64,000 bases of DNA from Daejeonella sp. JGW-45 (GTDB lineage: Bacteria > Bacteroidota > Bacteroidia > Sphingobacteriales > Sphingobacteriaceae): the NCBI RefSeq assembly GCF_029360805.1, contig NZ_JARKNC010000001.1, positions 496,001 to 560,000 of the forward strand, given 5' to 3'. The position numbers and the translations under genes are program-made. The stretch's first letter is position 1. Every line of letters begins with the position of its first letter. The notes under the pieces are model-generated. The model was given only the letters and a program-made list of their open reading frames with translations. It searched no databases and had not been told where the DNA came from. Shown one piece after another: positions 17,950 to 25,305 of the stretch.

Positions 17950-18761
17950 TATTTCTCTGATTTTAACCGTGTTCCAAATGTTTTTTCCTTTAACCGGGAG
18001 AGCGCATCCGCTTTCCCTATATAAACCTCACTGAGGCCTTTGCTTATCGCTTCAAATGCGTTATCGAGTTTAGGAACCATGCCCGAGTGGATAGCACCTT
18101 CTTTCTTCAATTGCTTATATTCCTCCGGATCAATGCCCGGGATAACCGACCCTTCATCATTTACATCCTTAAGAACTCCGCTCTTTTCGAAGCAGTAAAC
18201 AAGCGAAGTGGTGTACAACCCTGACATAGCCACGGCAATCACAGAAGCAATAGTATCGGCGTTTGTGTTTAATAACTGACCGTTTCCGTCATGAGTGATG
18301 GCGGAAAAAACCGGTGTAAAGCCTGCTTGTACCAGTTTATAAATTGCCTGTGCATCTACAGAATTATCATCCAGATCGCCAACGAAGCCGTAGTCGATCT
18401 GGCGGCCGTCTGCTATCGTTTTAAGCGGACGCTTTTTAGCCCTGATAATATTTCCGTCCGCACCGGCAAGACCTATCGCATTACAATTTCTCTTTTGCAA
18501 ACCGGCGACAATATTCTTATTGATCAGCCCTGCGTAAACCATCGCTACAACTTTCAGGCTTTCGTCATCAGTGACCCTTCTGCCTTCGATTAGCTCGGAT
18601 TTAATTCCAAGATCCTCAGCAAGCTTGGTCGCGATCTTACCTCCGCCGTGCACCAGTATCTTATACCCCTCCAACTCAGAAAAATCCTTAAGGAAGCTTT
18701 CCATCTGCACCGGGTCGTCGATAATATTTCCACCGATCTTTATCACATAAAGCGGTTTCAT
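17949..18761 (-). CDS. argB: N-acetylglutamate kinase (N-acylglutamate kinase)
   Basis: Phosphorylates the gamma-carboxyl of N-acylglutamate. The 270 residues carry the amino-acid-kinase motifs KIGGNIIDDP (residues 8-17), VHGGGKIATKLAEDLG and EGRRVTDDESLKVV, plus VVAGLQKRNCNAIGLAGAD. It overlaps argF' upstream by 4 bp and proC downstream by 1 bp, so it is firmly within the operon. Whether the acyl group is acetyl or succinyl is open here (see the argF' entry). Confidence 0.94.
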   Translation of the reverse strand: MKPLYVIKIGGNIIDDPVQMESFLKDFSELEGYKILVHGGGKIATKLAEDLGIKSELIEGRRVTDDESLKVVAMVYAGLINKNIVAGLQKRNCNAIGLAGADGNIIRAKKRPLKTIADGRQIDYGFVGDLDDNSVDAQAIYKLVQAGFTPVFSAITHDGNGQLLNTNADTIASVIAVAMSGLYTTSLVYCFEKSGVLKDVNDEGSVIPGIDPEEYKQLKKEGAIHSGMVPKLDNAFEAISKGLSEVYIGKADALSRLKEKTFGTRLKSEK

Positions 18762-19720
18762 TTCAAGTCCTCCAGCATCTTCTTAAGAACGGCCTGCGCC
18801 GCCCAGGTCCTGTTGCCCGCCTCTTTGATCACAATAGAATGAGGACCATCGAGTATCTCGGCCGACAATTCATAGTCACGTCTCACCGGCAAACAATGCA
18901 TTACTTTTGCTTCATTAGTAGGTGCTAATTTGGCATTGGTCATCATCCATGATTCAGCGCCCGGTAAAGTTTGTCCGTAATCTCTATAGGAAGACCAGTT
19001 TTTAACGTATACAAAATCAGCACCTTCAAGCGCCTTATCCTGGTCTGTGATAATCGTTGCTCCCTGAGTAAATTTCTCGTCAAGCTCAAAACCTTCCGGA
19101 TGTGTGATCACAAACTCGATCATCCCTTCCTTTTGCGCTTCAGACATCCATTCAGCAAAGGAATTCGGCACCGCCTGGGGCAGCGCCTTAACATGCGGAG
19201 CCCAGGTTAAAACAACCTTCGGCTTCGCTGTCTTCTTATGTTCTTCAATGGTGATCAGGTCCGCAAAACTTTGCAAAGGATGCAGCGTTGCACTCTCCAG
19301 ACTCACAACAGGTACTCCGCTGAACCTGACAAATTTGTTGAAGAGGCTTTCGCTGTAATCTTCTTCCCGGTCCTGTAACTTTGGAAATGACCGGAATCCA
19401 AGGATATCACAATATTCACCCATTACAGCAGCAGCTTCCCGGATGTGCTCCACGGTAGTGCCGTTCATAACCACACCGTCTTCAGTCTCTAAAGCCCAGC
19501 CTTCTTTGTCAAGGTTCATCACCATGACATTCATCCCCAGGTTTAATGCTGCCTTCTGTGTACTTAATCGCGTGCGCAGGCTTGGGTTAAGAAAAACCAA
19601 ACCAATTGTTTTGTCCCTGCCCAATGATTTGTTGGCAAAGGGATCGGCTTTAAGGACCAAAGCCTCTTCGATAAATTTTTTCAGATCAGTTACATCCCTG
19701 ACCGAAGAAAATAGTTTCAT
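18758..19720 (-). CDS. argF': N-acylornithine carbamoyltransferase (ArgF' type)
   Basis: Transfers a carbamoyl group to an N-acylated ornithine, giving N-acylcitrulline. The 320 residues contain the carbamoyl-phosphate motif SLRTR (residues 47-51), HCLPVRRDYELSAEIL and the C-terminal AGNRTWAAQAVL, all in the form used by N-acetyl and N-succinyl enzymes rather than ordinary ornithine transcarbamylase. From family knowledge, one residue before an EHI/EHL motif separates the two (Glu in the Xanthomonas acetyl enzyme, Pro in the Bacteroides fragilis succinyl enzyme). Here that residue is Val90 (GTTVEHI). This removes the glutamate and leans to succinyl, but it is not proof. Confidence 0.9.
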   Translation of the reverse strand: MKLFSSVRDVTDLKKFIEEALVLKADPFANKSLGRDKTIGLVFLNPSLRTRLSTQKAALNLGMNVMVMNLDKEGWALETEDGVVMNGTTVEHIREAAAVMGEYCDILGFRSFPKLQDREEDYSESLFNKFVRFSGVPVVSLESATLHPLQSFADLITIEEHKKTAKPKVVLTWAPHVKALPQAVPNSFAEWMSEAQKEGMIEFVITHPEGFELDEKFTQGATIITDQDKALEGADFVYVKNWSSYRDYGQTLPGAESWMMTNAKLAPTNEAKVMHCLPVRRDYELSAEILDGPHSIVIKEAGNRTWAAQAVLKKMLEDLK

Positions 19721-19748
19721 AATACGCAGCTAAAAGAACAACAAACAC

Positions 19749-19776
19749 GGCTCTCCCGGGTCTATAGCCGGGAGCC
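19749..19776. other. GC-rich hairpin between argD and argF'
   Basis: On the plus strand GGCTCTCCCGG and CCGGGAGCC form a stem with one bulge around a 7-8 nt loop, in the 68-bp gap between argD and argF'. It lacks a U-tract, so it looks like an mRNA processing or stability element inside the operon, not a terminator. Confidence 0.5.
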
Positions 19777-19788
19777 TATAAATTAACC

Positions 19789-20943
19789 TTAAGAAAGGCT
19801 TTTCTCAAATTTACCCAACAGCTCCAGGCTGAAAGCCTCCAGGAACTGGTCAGCATGCGCCCTCGTCAGGTTCAATGCAGGCAATAACCGGATAACATTA
19901 GGTTTGGCCTCACCGGTAAAGATACGATGTTTAAAAAGTAAATTTTTCTTCACGTGGCTTAGTTCTTCAGGCAGCTCTATACCGATCATCAAACCCCGTC
20001 CCCTGACTTCTTTGATCTGGTCAAACTTCCTAAGTTCCCCGATCAGATAATTGCCGACTTCGTCGGCATTTTGCATCAGCCCGTCCTGCTCCATCACTTC
20101 AAGAACTGCCAGCGCGGCTGCACAGGCTAGGTGGTTACCACCAAAGGTGGTTCCGAGCATCCCGTGCCATGGTGTAAATTTAGGTGCAATCGAGATTCCC
20201 CCTATCGGGAAACCGTTACCCATACCCTTGGCCATGGTATAAATGTCCGCATCAATATCTGCATGATCGTGGGAATAAAACTTACCGCTCCTGCCATACC
20301 CGCACTGTACGCTATCCGCTATAAAAACCGCATCATACTGATCGCACAAGATCCTGATCTTCTGAAGGAAACTTTCTGTGGCGACTTTAATTCCACCTAC
20401 ACCCTGGATGCCTTCAATGATCACCGATGAGATCTCATTTCCATGAGCGTTGAAAGCTTGCTCTAAAGCAGCTTCGTCATTGTGAGGAAGGAAGATAATA
20501 TTGTCAGTTTCGTTAACCGGTGCAACGATCTTTGGATTGTCTGTAGCTGCAACTGCCAAAGATGTTCTTCCGTGGAATGCACCTTTAAAAGAAATAATTT
20601 TCTTCCTGTTATTATAGAAAGATGCAAGCTTCAATGCGTTTTCGTTGGCTTCCGCGCCGGAGCTGCACAAGAATAACTGGTAGTCGGTTTTACCCGATAT
20701 CTTCCCAAGCTTTTCAGCCAACTGAACCTGTAATGGAATCTTAACTGAATTAGAGTAGAAACCAACTTTGTTTAGTTGATCGGTTAGTCGTTTTACATAA
20801 TGTGGATGTGTATGGCCGATAGAAATGACAGCGTGACCGCCATACAGATCAAGATATTCATTCTCATTTTCATCCCATACTATGCTGCCTTGCGCTTTAA
20901 CAATTTCAATATCGTTTAAAGGATAAACGTCAAATAATTTCAT
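19789..20943 (-). CDS. argD: N-acylornithine aminotransferase
   Basis: Class-III PLP aminotransferase making N-acylornithine from the semialdehyde. The 384 residues include SGAEANENALKLA, KGAFHGRTSLA, the Schiff-base region YTMAKGMGNGFPIG and GTTFGGNHLACAAALAV. In place of the usual DEVQ.G.GR the protein reads DSVQCGYGRSG. Other key positions are intact, so I think the enzyme is active. It lies between argC (182-bp gap) and argF' (68-bp gap). Confidence 0.93.
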   Translation of the reverse strand: MKLFDVYPLNDIEIVKAQGSIVWDENENEYLDLYGGHAVISIGHTHPHYVKRLTDQLNKVGFYSNSVKIPLQVQLAEKLGKISGKTDYQLFLCSSGAEANENALKLASFYNNRKKIISFKGAFHGRTSLAVAATDNPKIVAPVNETDNIIFLPHNDEAALEQAFNAHGNEISSVIIEGIQGVGGIKVATESFLQKIRILCDQYDAVFIADSVQCGYGRSGKFYSHDHADIDADIYTMAKGMGNGFPIGGISIAPKFTPWHGMLGTTFGGNHLACAAALAVLEVMEQDGLMQNADEVGNYLIGELRKFDQIKEVRGRGLMIGIELPEELSHVKKNLLFKHRIFTGEAKPNVIRLLPALNLTRAHADQFLEAFSLELLGKFEKSLS

Positions 20944-21025
20944 GTTTGTAAGATTTGTGGTTCGGCTTTCTTTTGAATTAGCTTAACCTGTTATAAATAT
21001 TTAAGAATTTCTAGTTAATGGAGTG

Positions 21026-21109
21026 TTATACACATCGTCGCGGACGTGCATCAATGAAAGGTTTTCTCATTGTTAACTCTAATTCCATCTTTGAATTCTT
21101 ATTCTTCAT
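21026..21109 (-). other. Possible 27-codon ORF in the argC-argD gap
   Basis: The gap between argC and argD is 182 bp, much longer than the 0-70 bp gaps elsewhere in the operon. On the minus strand it holds an ATG-started ORF of 27 codons ending IDARPRRCV, with three arginines in four codons (CGT, CCG, CGA, CGA). This could be a second arginine-sensing leader or chance. The support is weak. Confidence 0.25.
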
Positions 21110-21125
21110 AAATCTAATTTTAAAA

Positions 21126-22115
21126 TTAAAACGCAGAGGCCTTAAGTTTCAGGCCAATGGTCTCCTCCAAGCCAAACATCAAATTCATATTTTGCACTGC
21201 ATGTCCACTGGCACCCTTAAGCAAATTGTCAAGCATCGAAATAATGAACAACTTATTGCCATGCTTTTCTATATGCACCAGGGCTTTATTGGTATTCACA
21301 ACCTGTTTGAGGTCGATGTTTTTAGTGCTAACATGCGTAAACGGATGACCAGCATAAAAATCATCATAGATCTGGGTCGCTTCTTCCAGAGTCAGATCAC
21401 TTTCAAGATAAATCGCAGCTAAAATTCCCCTGGTGAAATCCCCCCTTTGTGGGATAAAATTGATCGTCTGATCAAAGCCATCTTGCAGAGCTGTTAACGT
21501 TTCCCCTATCTCATTCAAATGCTGATGCCCGAACGCTTTGTAGATCGAAAGGTTATTGTTTCTCCAGGTAAAGTGCGACGTTGCTGCCAAACTTTGGCCT
21601 GCCCCGGTAGATCCGGTAGTAGCGTTAATATGGATCTCGGAATTCAGTAAGCCCTTAGCCGCTAACGGAAGCAGACCTATTTCTATGGTTGTAGCAAAAC
21701 ATCCCGGGTTGGCAATATTGCTTGCAGTTTTGATCTTATCCCTGTTCAGCTCCGGCAAGCCGTAAACAAAGCTTCGGTCTTTCAGCTTTGAGTTTTGAGC
21801 CAGTCTGAAATCCTGGCTGAGATCAATGATTTTAACGGAGTCTCCTATGGTGTTGGCATCCAGGAATTTCCTGGCATCTCCATGCCCTACGCAGAGGAAG
21901 AGCACATCAATATTCTGCGATAGCGTACTGGTAAACTTCAGATCGGTATCACCATACAGGTCGGTGTGCACTTCATAGACCGGGTTGCCTGCATTGCTGT
22001 TACTGTGAATGCATATTATGTCCACCGCCGGATGATTGATCAATATCCTGAGTAGTTCACCTCCTGTATATCCTGCACCGCCGGCTATTCCGACCCGTAT
22101 TTTACCGTCTGTCAT
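21126..22115 (-). CDS. argC: N-acetyl-gamma-glutamyl-phosphate reductase
   Basis: Reduces N-acylglutamyl phosphate to the semialdehyde with NADPH. The 329 residues start with the dinucleotide-binding motif VGIAGGAGYTGGELLRIL, have the catalytic cysteine in NPGCFATTIEIGLLPL and the histidine region GHQHLNEI. It starts 2 bp after argG ends, so translation is tightly coupled. Confidence 0.95.
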   Translation of the reverse strand: MTDGKIRVGIAGGAGYTGGELLRILINHPAVDIICIHSNSNAGNPVYEVHTDLYGDTDLKFTSTLSQNIDVLFLCVGHGDARKFLDANTIGDSVKIIDLSQDFRLAQNSKLKDRSFVYGLPELNRDKIKTASNIANPGCFATTIEIGLLPLAAKGLLNSEIHINATTGSTGAGQSLAATSHFTWRNNNLSIYKAFGHQHLNEIGETLTALQDGFDQTINFIPQRGDFTRGILAAIYLESDLTLEEATQIYDDFYAGHPFTHVSTKNIDLKQVVNTNKALVHIEKHGNKLFIISMLDNLLKGASGHAVQNMNLMFGLEETIGLKLKASAF

Positions 22116-22116
22116 T

Positions 22117-23307
22117 TTATTTTTTCTCGTTAACTCTATGATAGATCATCGTCTGGTTGCCGAAGATCTTTGAAAATCCTTTTACATCCTCGCCCGACCA
22201 CGAATTGTTCATCTCGCCGTAACTGCCGAATTTATTCGACATCAGGTCGTGCCCGGATTCAATACCTATTACCTGGAATCTGTAAGGATGAAGCTTAACA
22301 AATACTTTTCCTGAAACAGTCTCCTGCGTGTCTGCCAAAAACGCCTCCATGTTCCTCATAATCGGATCATGGAACTGCCCTTCATGAAGCCAGTTACCGT
22401 AGAAGCCAGCCAACTGGTCCTTCCAGCTTAACTGCCATTTGGTTAATGTATGTTTCTCAAGCGTGTGATGCGATTTGATGATAATAATCGGTGCAGCAGC
22501 CTCGAAACCTACCCGGCCTTTGATACCGATAATTGTATCGCCAACGTGGATATCCCTGCCAATACCATAAGGTTGTGCGATGGCCTGCAATTTCTGGATA
22601 GCTTTAACCGGAGACAACTTCTCGCCGTCAATACCAACTAATTCACCTTTTTCAAAGGTCAGTTCAATATCTCTCTCCTTAGTTTCAGAGACCTGCGTAG
22701 GCCAGGCTTCTTCAGGTAGAGTTTCGCGGGATGTCAATGTTTCCTTACCGCCAACAGAAGTTCCCCAAATTCCTTTGTTAATGGAATACCTTGCTTTCTC
22801 AGCCGTATATTCCACACCATGTTTATTCAGGTATTCAATCTCTGCTTCGCGGCTTAACTTCAGGTCCCTGATCGGAGTAATGATCTCCACTCCAGGGATC
22901 ATGATATTAAATATCATATCGAAGCGTACCTGGTCATTACCAGCACCGGTACTCCCGTGAGCAACGTAGTCTGCTCCAATTTTCTTTACATAATTAGCGA
23001 TAGCTGTAGCCTGGCTTACTCTTTCAGCACTTACGGACAATGGGTAAGTTGCATTCTTCAGCACATTTCCGAAGATCAGGTACTTAATACAGCTGTTATA
23101 GTAATTCTCGGTTTCATCCACAACTGCGTGTGAAGAAACACCAAGTGCATAAGCGCGTTTCTCAATTTTCTTCAGCTCGTCGTCGGAAAAGCCTCCGGTA
23201 TTAACGATCACAGAATGAACTTCCAGATCACGGTCTTTCGTTAAATAGATACAACAAAACGAAGTATCTAAACCTCCGCTGAAAGCTAAAACTACCTTCT
23301 TCTTCAT
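22117..23307 (-). CDS. argG: Argininosuccinate synthase
   Basis: Ligates citrulline and aspartate with ATP. The 396 residues show the PP-motif AFSGGLDTSFC (residues 8-18), AHGSTGAGNDQVRFD and KARYSINKGIWGTSVGG. Length is close to the family norm. It follows the operon's first structural gene (GNAT) by 1 bp, so it is the second gene of the arginine transcript. Confidence 0.95.
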   Translation of the reverse strand: MKKKVVLAFSGGLDTSFCCIYLTKDRDLEVHSVIVNTGGFSDDELKKIEKRAYALGVSSHAVVDETENYYNSCIKYLIFGNVLKNATYPLSVSAERVSQATAIANYVKKIGADYVAHGSTGAGNDQVRFDMIFNIMIPGVEIITPIRDLKLSREAEIEYLNKHGVEYTAEKARYSINKGIWGTSVGGKETLTSRETLPEEAWPTQVSETKERDIELTFEKGELVGIDGEKLSPVKAIQKLQAIAQPYGIGRDIHVGDTIIGIKGRVGFEAAAPIIIIKSHHTLEKHTLTKWQLSWKDQLAGFYGNWLHEGQFHDPIMRNMEAFLADTQETVSGKVFVKLHPYRFQVIGIESGHDLMSNKFGSYGEMNNSWSGEDVKGFSKIFGNQTMIYHRVNEKK

Positions 23308-23308
23308 T

Positions 23309-24034
23309 TTAATTTTGTAAAAGTTTAATTATTGTAATACTCGTCATAGCAATCATTTTTAATGAATTGCGCAATTTTTCTTCAAGTCTCTCCAGAAGGC
23401 TCTGCTTCCGCGATACTTTGCTTAGCCGCTCCTCATCCTGCTTCTGCTTAAGCTCATCAGCCTCCCTCATTTTCCTTTCGATCTCCTTAGCTTTTTCTTC
23501 GGGATCCCAGAGCATCGCCGTACACATGCAGTTCTTACGCTCTTTCATTTTAAGGATATCGTAATTCACGCAACTCTGGCAGCCCTTCCAGAAATCCTCA
23601 TCCTGGGTAAGCATGGAATACGTGACCGGCTCGTAGCCTAGCTCCGAGTTGATCTTCATCACAGCCAAACCGGTGGTAAGGCCAAATATCTTTGCCTCAG
23701 GGTACTTGTGTCTTGAAAGTTCAAACACTGCCTTCTTGATCATTCTGGCTAAGCCCCTATTCCTGTATTGCGGATTAACTATCAGGCCCGAATTGGCTAC
23801 AAAGGTACCATGGCTCCAGGTTTCTATATAACAAAATCCGGCCCAGGTCCCATCTTCATGCAATGCAATAACTGCCTTGCCCTCAAGCATTTTCTGAACG
23901 ATATACTCCGGGCTTCTCCGGGCAATGCCCGTACCCCTCGCCTTAGCAGATTCTGCCATTTCATCACAGATCTGTTCAGCGTATTTAATATGTTGTTCTG
24001 TTGCCGGAATGACAACAAATTCGTTTTCTTTCAT
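23309..24034 (-). CDS. GNAT acyltransferase, candidate first enzyme of arginine synthesis (ArgA role)
   Basis: A 241-residue protein. Residues 1-150 form a GNAT fold: AEQICDEMAESAKARGTGIA, then the acyl-CoA loop NPQYRNRGLARMIKKAV (R/QxxGxG/A type). A cysteine-rich stretch follows (CQSCVNYDI, then RKNCMCTAMLWDP: CxxC and CxC), and then a charged coiled coil (about 185-225). No classical argA, argJ or argA-type kinase fusion is present in the cluster, and this gene opens the operon immediately before argG. I recall a GNAT in the same position in Bacteroides thetaiotaomicron being linked genetically to N-succinylglutamate formation. I therefore infer glutamate N-acylation, not proven here. Confidence 0.7.
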   Translation of the reverse strand: MKENEFVVIPATEQHIKYAEQICDEMAESAKARGTGIARRSPEYIVQKMLEGKAVIALHEDGTWAGFCYIETWSHGTFVANSGLIVNPQYRNRGLARMIKKAVFELSRHKYPEAKIFGLTTGLAVMKINSELGYEPVTYSMLTQDEDFWKGCQSCVNYDILKMKERKNCMCTAMLWDPEEKAKEIERKMREADELKQKQDEERLSKVSRKQSLLERLEEKLRNSLKMIAMTSITIIKLLQN

Positions 24035-24068
24035 GTACTTTGAAGAAAAAAATCCGGCTTTGAGGCGG

Positions 24069-24093
24069 AAAAAAGACTACGTTTTTAGTCTTT
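24069..24093 (-). terminator. Terminator-like hairpin in the arginine-operon leader (attenuator candidate)
   Basis: Reading the minus strand, AAAGACTA, a 6-nt loop (AAAACG) and TAGTCTTT form an 8-bp stem that runs straight into TTTTTT. It lies 35 bp upstream of the first structural gene and about 70 bp downstream of the leader ORF stop. A terminator placed before the whole operon only makes sense as a regulated one. Confidence 0.6.
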
Positions 24094-24122
24094 CCTTTTG
24101 TGAATAATATCATTGATTGAGG

Positions 24123-24143
24123 AACCGGAAGAATTTACCGGCT
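24123..24143 (-). promoter_or_regulatory. Leader hairpin between the leader ORF and the attenuator
   Basis: On the minus strand AGCCGG and CCGGTT pair (one G-U) around a 9-nt loop. Another AGCCGG occurs at 24053-24058 after the terminator, so the CCGGTT arm has two possible partners. Such competing pairings are typical of attenuators, but the energetics are not computed here. Confidence 0.4.
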
Positions 24144-24162
24144 GTATGTTTTGATGCCAAGA

Positions 24163-24297
24163 TCAAGTCCGCGGCATAAAGGGTCGTCGGAAACGCAATA
24201 CTAATTTTTCAGCGCTGAAATTACTACGTACACAACCCGCCTGGCAAGCCGGGTGACCTGCAGATCCCGTGTGTGTTTGGTAGTTTAAACTATTCAT
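24163..24297 (-). CDS. Arginine-rich leader peptide ORF upstream of the arginine operon
   Basis: A 44-codon ORF (ATG 24297, TGA 24163-24165) in the long untranslated leader of the arginine operon. The peptide begins MNSLNYQTHTG, has a CxxxC pair (HPACQAGC) and ends RSNFSAEKLVLRFRRPF followed by MPRT. Five arginines fall in the last 21 codons, including adjacent CGA CGA. The stop is followed by a hairpin and a terminator-like stem with a U-tract before the first structural gene. That is the layout of an attenuation leader in which ribosome stalling on arginine codons controls readthrough. The DNA also contains an ACCCG/CGGGT hairpin and the palindrome TTTCAGCGCTGAAA. No Shine-Dalgarno is seen, as usual for the phylum. 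Confidence 0.6.
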   Translation of the reverse strand: MNSLNYQTHTGSAGHPACQAGCVRSNFSAEKLVLRFRRPFMPRT

Positions 24298-24395
24298 CTT
24301 TAATAGTATGTGTGTTTCTAATTATTATGCAAATAACAGAGAAAATCTCGAATAATACAATAGGACAGGTTTATTATTACAATTTGTTAACAAGG

Positions 24396-24507
24396 AGTAA
24401 GTTGTAAGTAATAAGTTGTAGGTTATAAGTTTCTATACGCTGTAAAAAAAGGTCTGAATTAATTTTCCAGGTGTTCGGAAAACTTACAACTTATAACCTA
24501 CAACTCC
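24396..24507. repeat. Word-repeat inverted pair downstream of the lipoprotein gene
   Basis: AGTTGTAGGTTATAAGTT at 24414-24431 is perfectly inverted at 24488-24505 (18 bp) around a 56-nt loop. The left arm also contains extra copies of AAGTTGTAAGT. It abuts the stop codon of the lipoprotein gene, so it may act as that gene's terminator. It also separates it from the arginine leader. Confidence 0.65.
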
Positions 24508-24508
24508 T

Positions 24509-24985
24509 TTACTGTTTCGCAAGGGTCAAATTAATATAAGCTGTTTGACCCGACGTCATTACAGGAGTCTTAAAAACTACACTGTTGTTGGAGACATCGC
24601 CAAACTCAATGGAATAACCCGTTTCGACGTCTTTTGGCCTCTGACCGTCCATCAGCTTTTTAAACTGAAAAGTGGGCATTGCTGTGGTCTTGTTAATCGA
24701 CCAATAAATTGGCTGGACAGTTCCATTGGTGAGGCTGATGGTACCTGTACCGCCGCCTTTCAAATCCCAGGTACTGCCCTGAAAATCCTGCGCATTTGCT
24801 ATATCAAATACCCTACCGGCCGATGTACCCGCCGGGAAGCCCTGCATATCAACGCTGGTTACGGTCCATTTTCCTGAAACATCTCCCCTCGAAACGGTGG
24901 GTGTTGTTGCCGTGTTTGTTGTAGAACAAGCCGCGAAGACTGCTACGAAGCCTAAAATTAAAGTGCTTTTGAATATTGTTTTCAT
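24509..24985 (-). CDS. Small exported lipoprotein with lipocalin-like features
   Basis: A 158-residue protein with a lipoprotein signal: hydrophobic residues 8-19 ending AAC (Cys20), followed by a Ser/Thr-rich linker. The mature part (SGKWTVTSVDMQGFPAG to AYINLTLAKQ) is a beta-rich domain opening with GKWTVTSV, as in lipocalin-like lipoproteins of Bacteroidota. It has no catalytic motif. It is isolated between the arginine leader and a degenerate region. The function is unknown. Confidence 0.7.
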   Translation of the reverse strand: MKTIFKSTLILGFVAVFAACSTTNTATTPTVSRGDVSGKWTVTSVDMQGFPAGTSAGRVFDIANAQDFQGSTWDLKGGGTGTISLTNGTVQPIYWSINKTTAMPTFQFKKLMDGQRPKDVETGYSIEFGDVSNNSVVFKTPVMTSGQTAYINLTLAKQ

Positions 24986-25030
24986 GATTTTATAGATTGA
25001 TTATTTCTTGTTGGAGATAGTTAAGCAGAA

Positions 25031-25070
25031 ACCTTGCCAATTGCTTCGCTGCGCTCGCGATTGGCAAGGT
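25031..25070. other. Hairpin with 11-bp perfect arms
   Basis: ACCTTGCCAAT at 25031-25041 and ATTGGCAAGGT at 25060-25070 are perfect inverted arms around the 18-nt loop containing GCTTCGCTGCGCTCGC. It is immediately followed by a short GTTGAGAGTTGAAAG word repeat (25073-25089). It may be a terminator or an intergenic repeat unit; it lies 45 bp upstream of the lipoprotein start on the minus strand. Confidence 0.5.
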
Positions 25071-25189
25071 GAAAGTTGAGAGTTGAAAGCGGCTGTCGTG
25101 CCATGACGGTGAAGAATCGGCGGAATAAACGTTTCCGATGTTGACACGGCATTGTACGAAATATTTAAGTGGGAAACGAGACCACATAA

Positions 25190-25297
25190 ACAAAGTAATG
25201 ATGGATAGTGATCTGGCAGATCTATACGGCACAGAAACCAAACACTCAATCAGACGATCAATAGAAATATCGACCGGTTCGCGGAGTATTCCCGCAT
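25190..25297 (+). pseudogene. ORF6N-domain gene remnant, frameshifted
   Basis: Translation gives VMMDSDLADLYGTETK, nearly identical to VMLDSDLAELYAIETK of the intact ORF6N gene at 30675. After this a one-base loss shifts the frame, and the match continues as LNQTINRNIDRF against LNEQVRRNRERF. Everything downstream is missing: within about 10 bp the fragment meets the 3' end of the DUF4369 gene on the other strand. It is a clear relic of a second ORF6N copy. Confidence 0.75.
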
Positions 25298-25305
25298 CTC
25301 CCTTC

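Noticed and set aside
19789-20943. ArgD inactivated because DEVQ reads DSVQ
   Set aside because: The Schiff-base lysine region and other class-III motifs are intact, and the change looks like a subfamily variant rather than decay.
21018-21422. 134-codon plus-strand ORF
   Set aside because: Mostly antisense to argC and starts in the argC-argD gap; no family features.
24040-24300. A metabolite riboswitch or tRNA gene in the arginine leader
   Set aside because: I could not fit a cloverleaf or any riboswitch core I know; the coding leader plus terminator explains the region better.
25031-25070. Insertion-sequence end
   Set aside because: Inverted arms are adjacent (18-nt loop) with no transposase or target duplication; a hairpin is the simpler reading.
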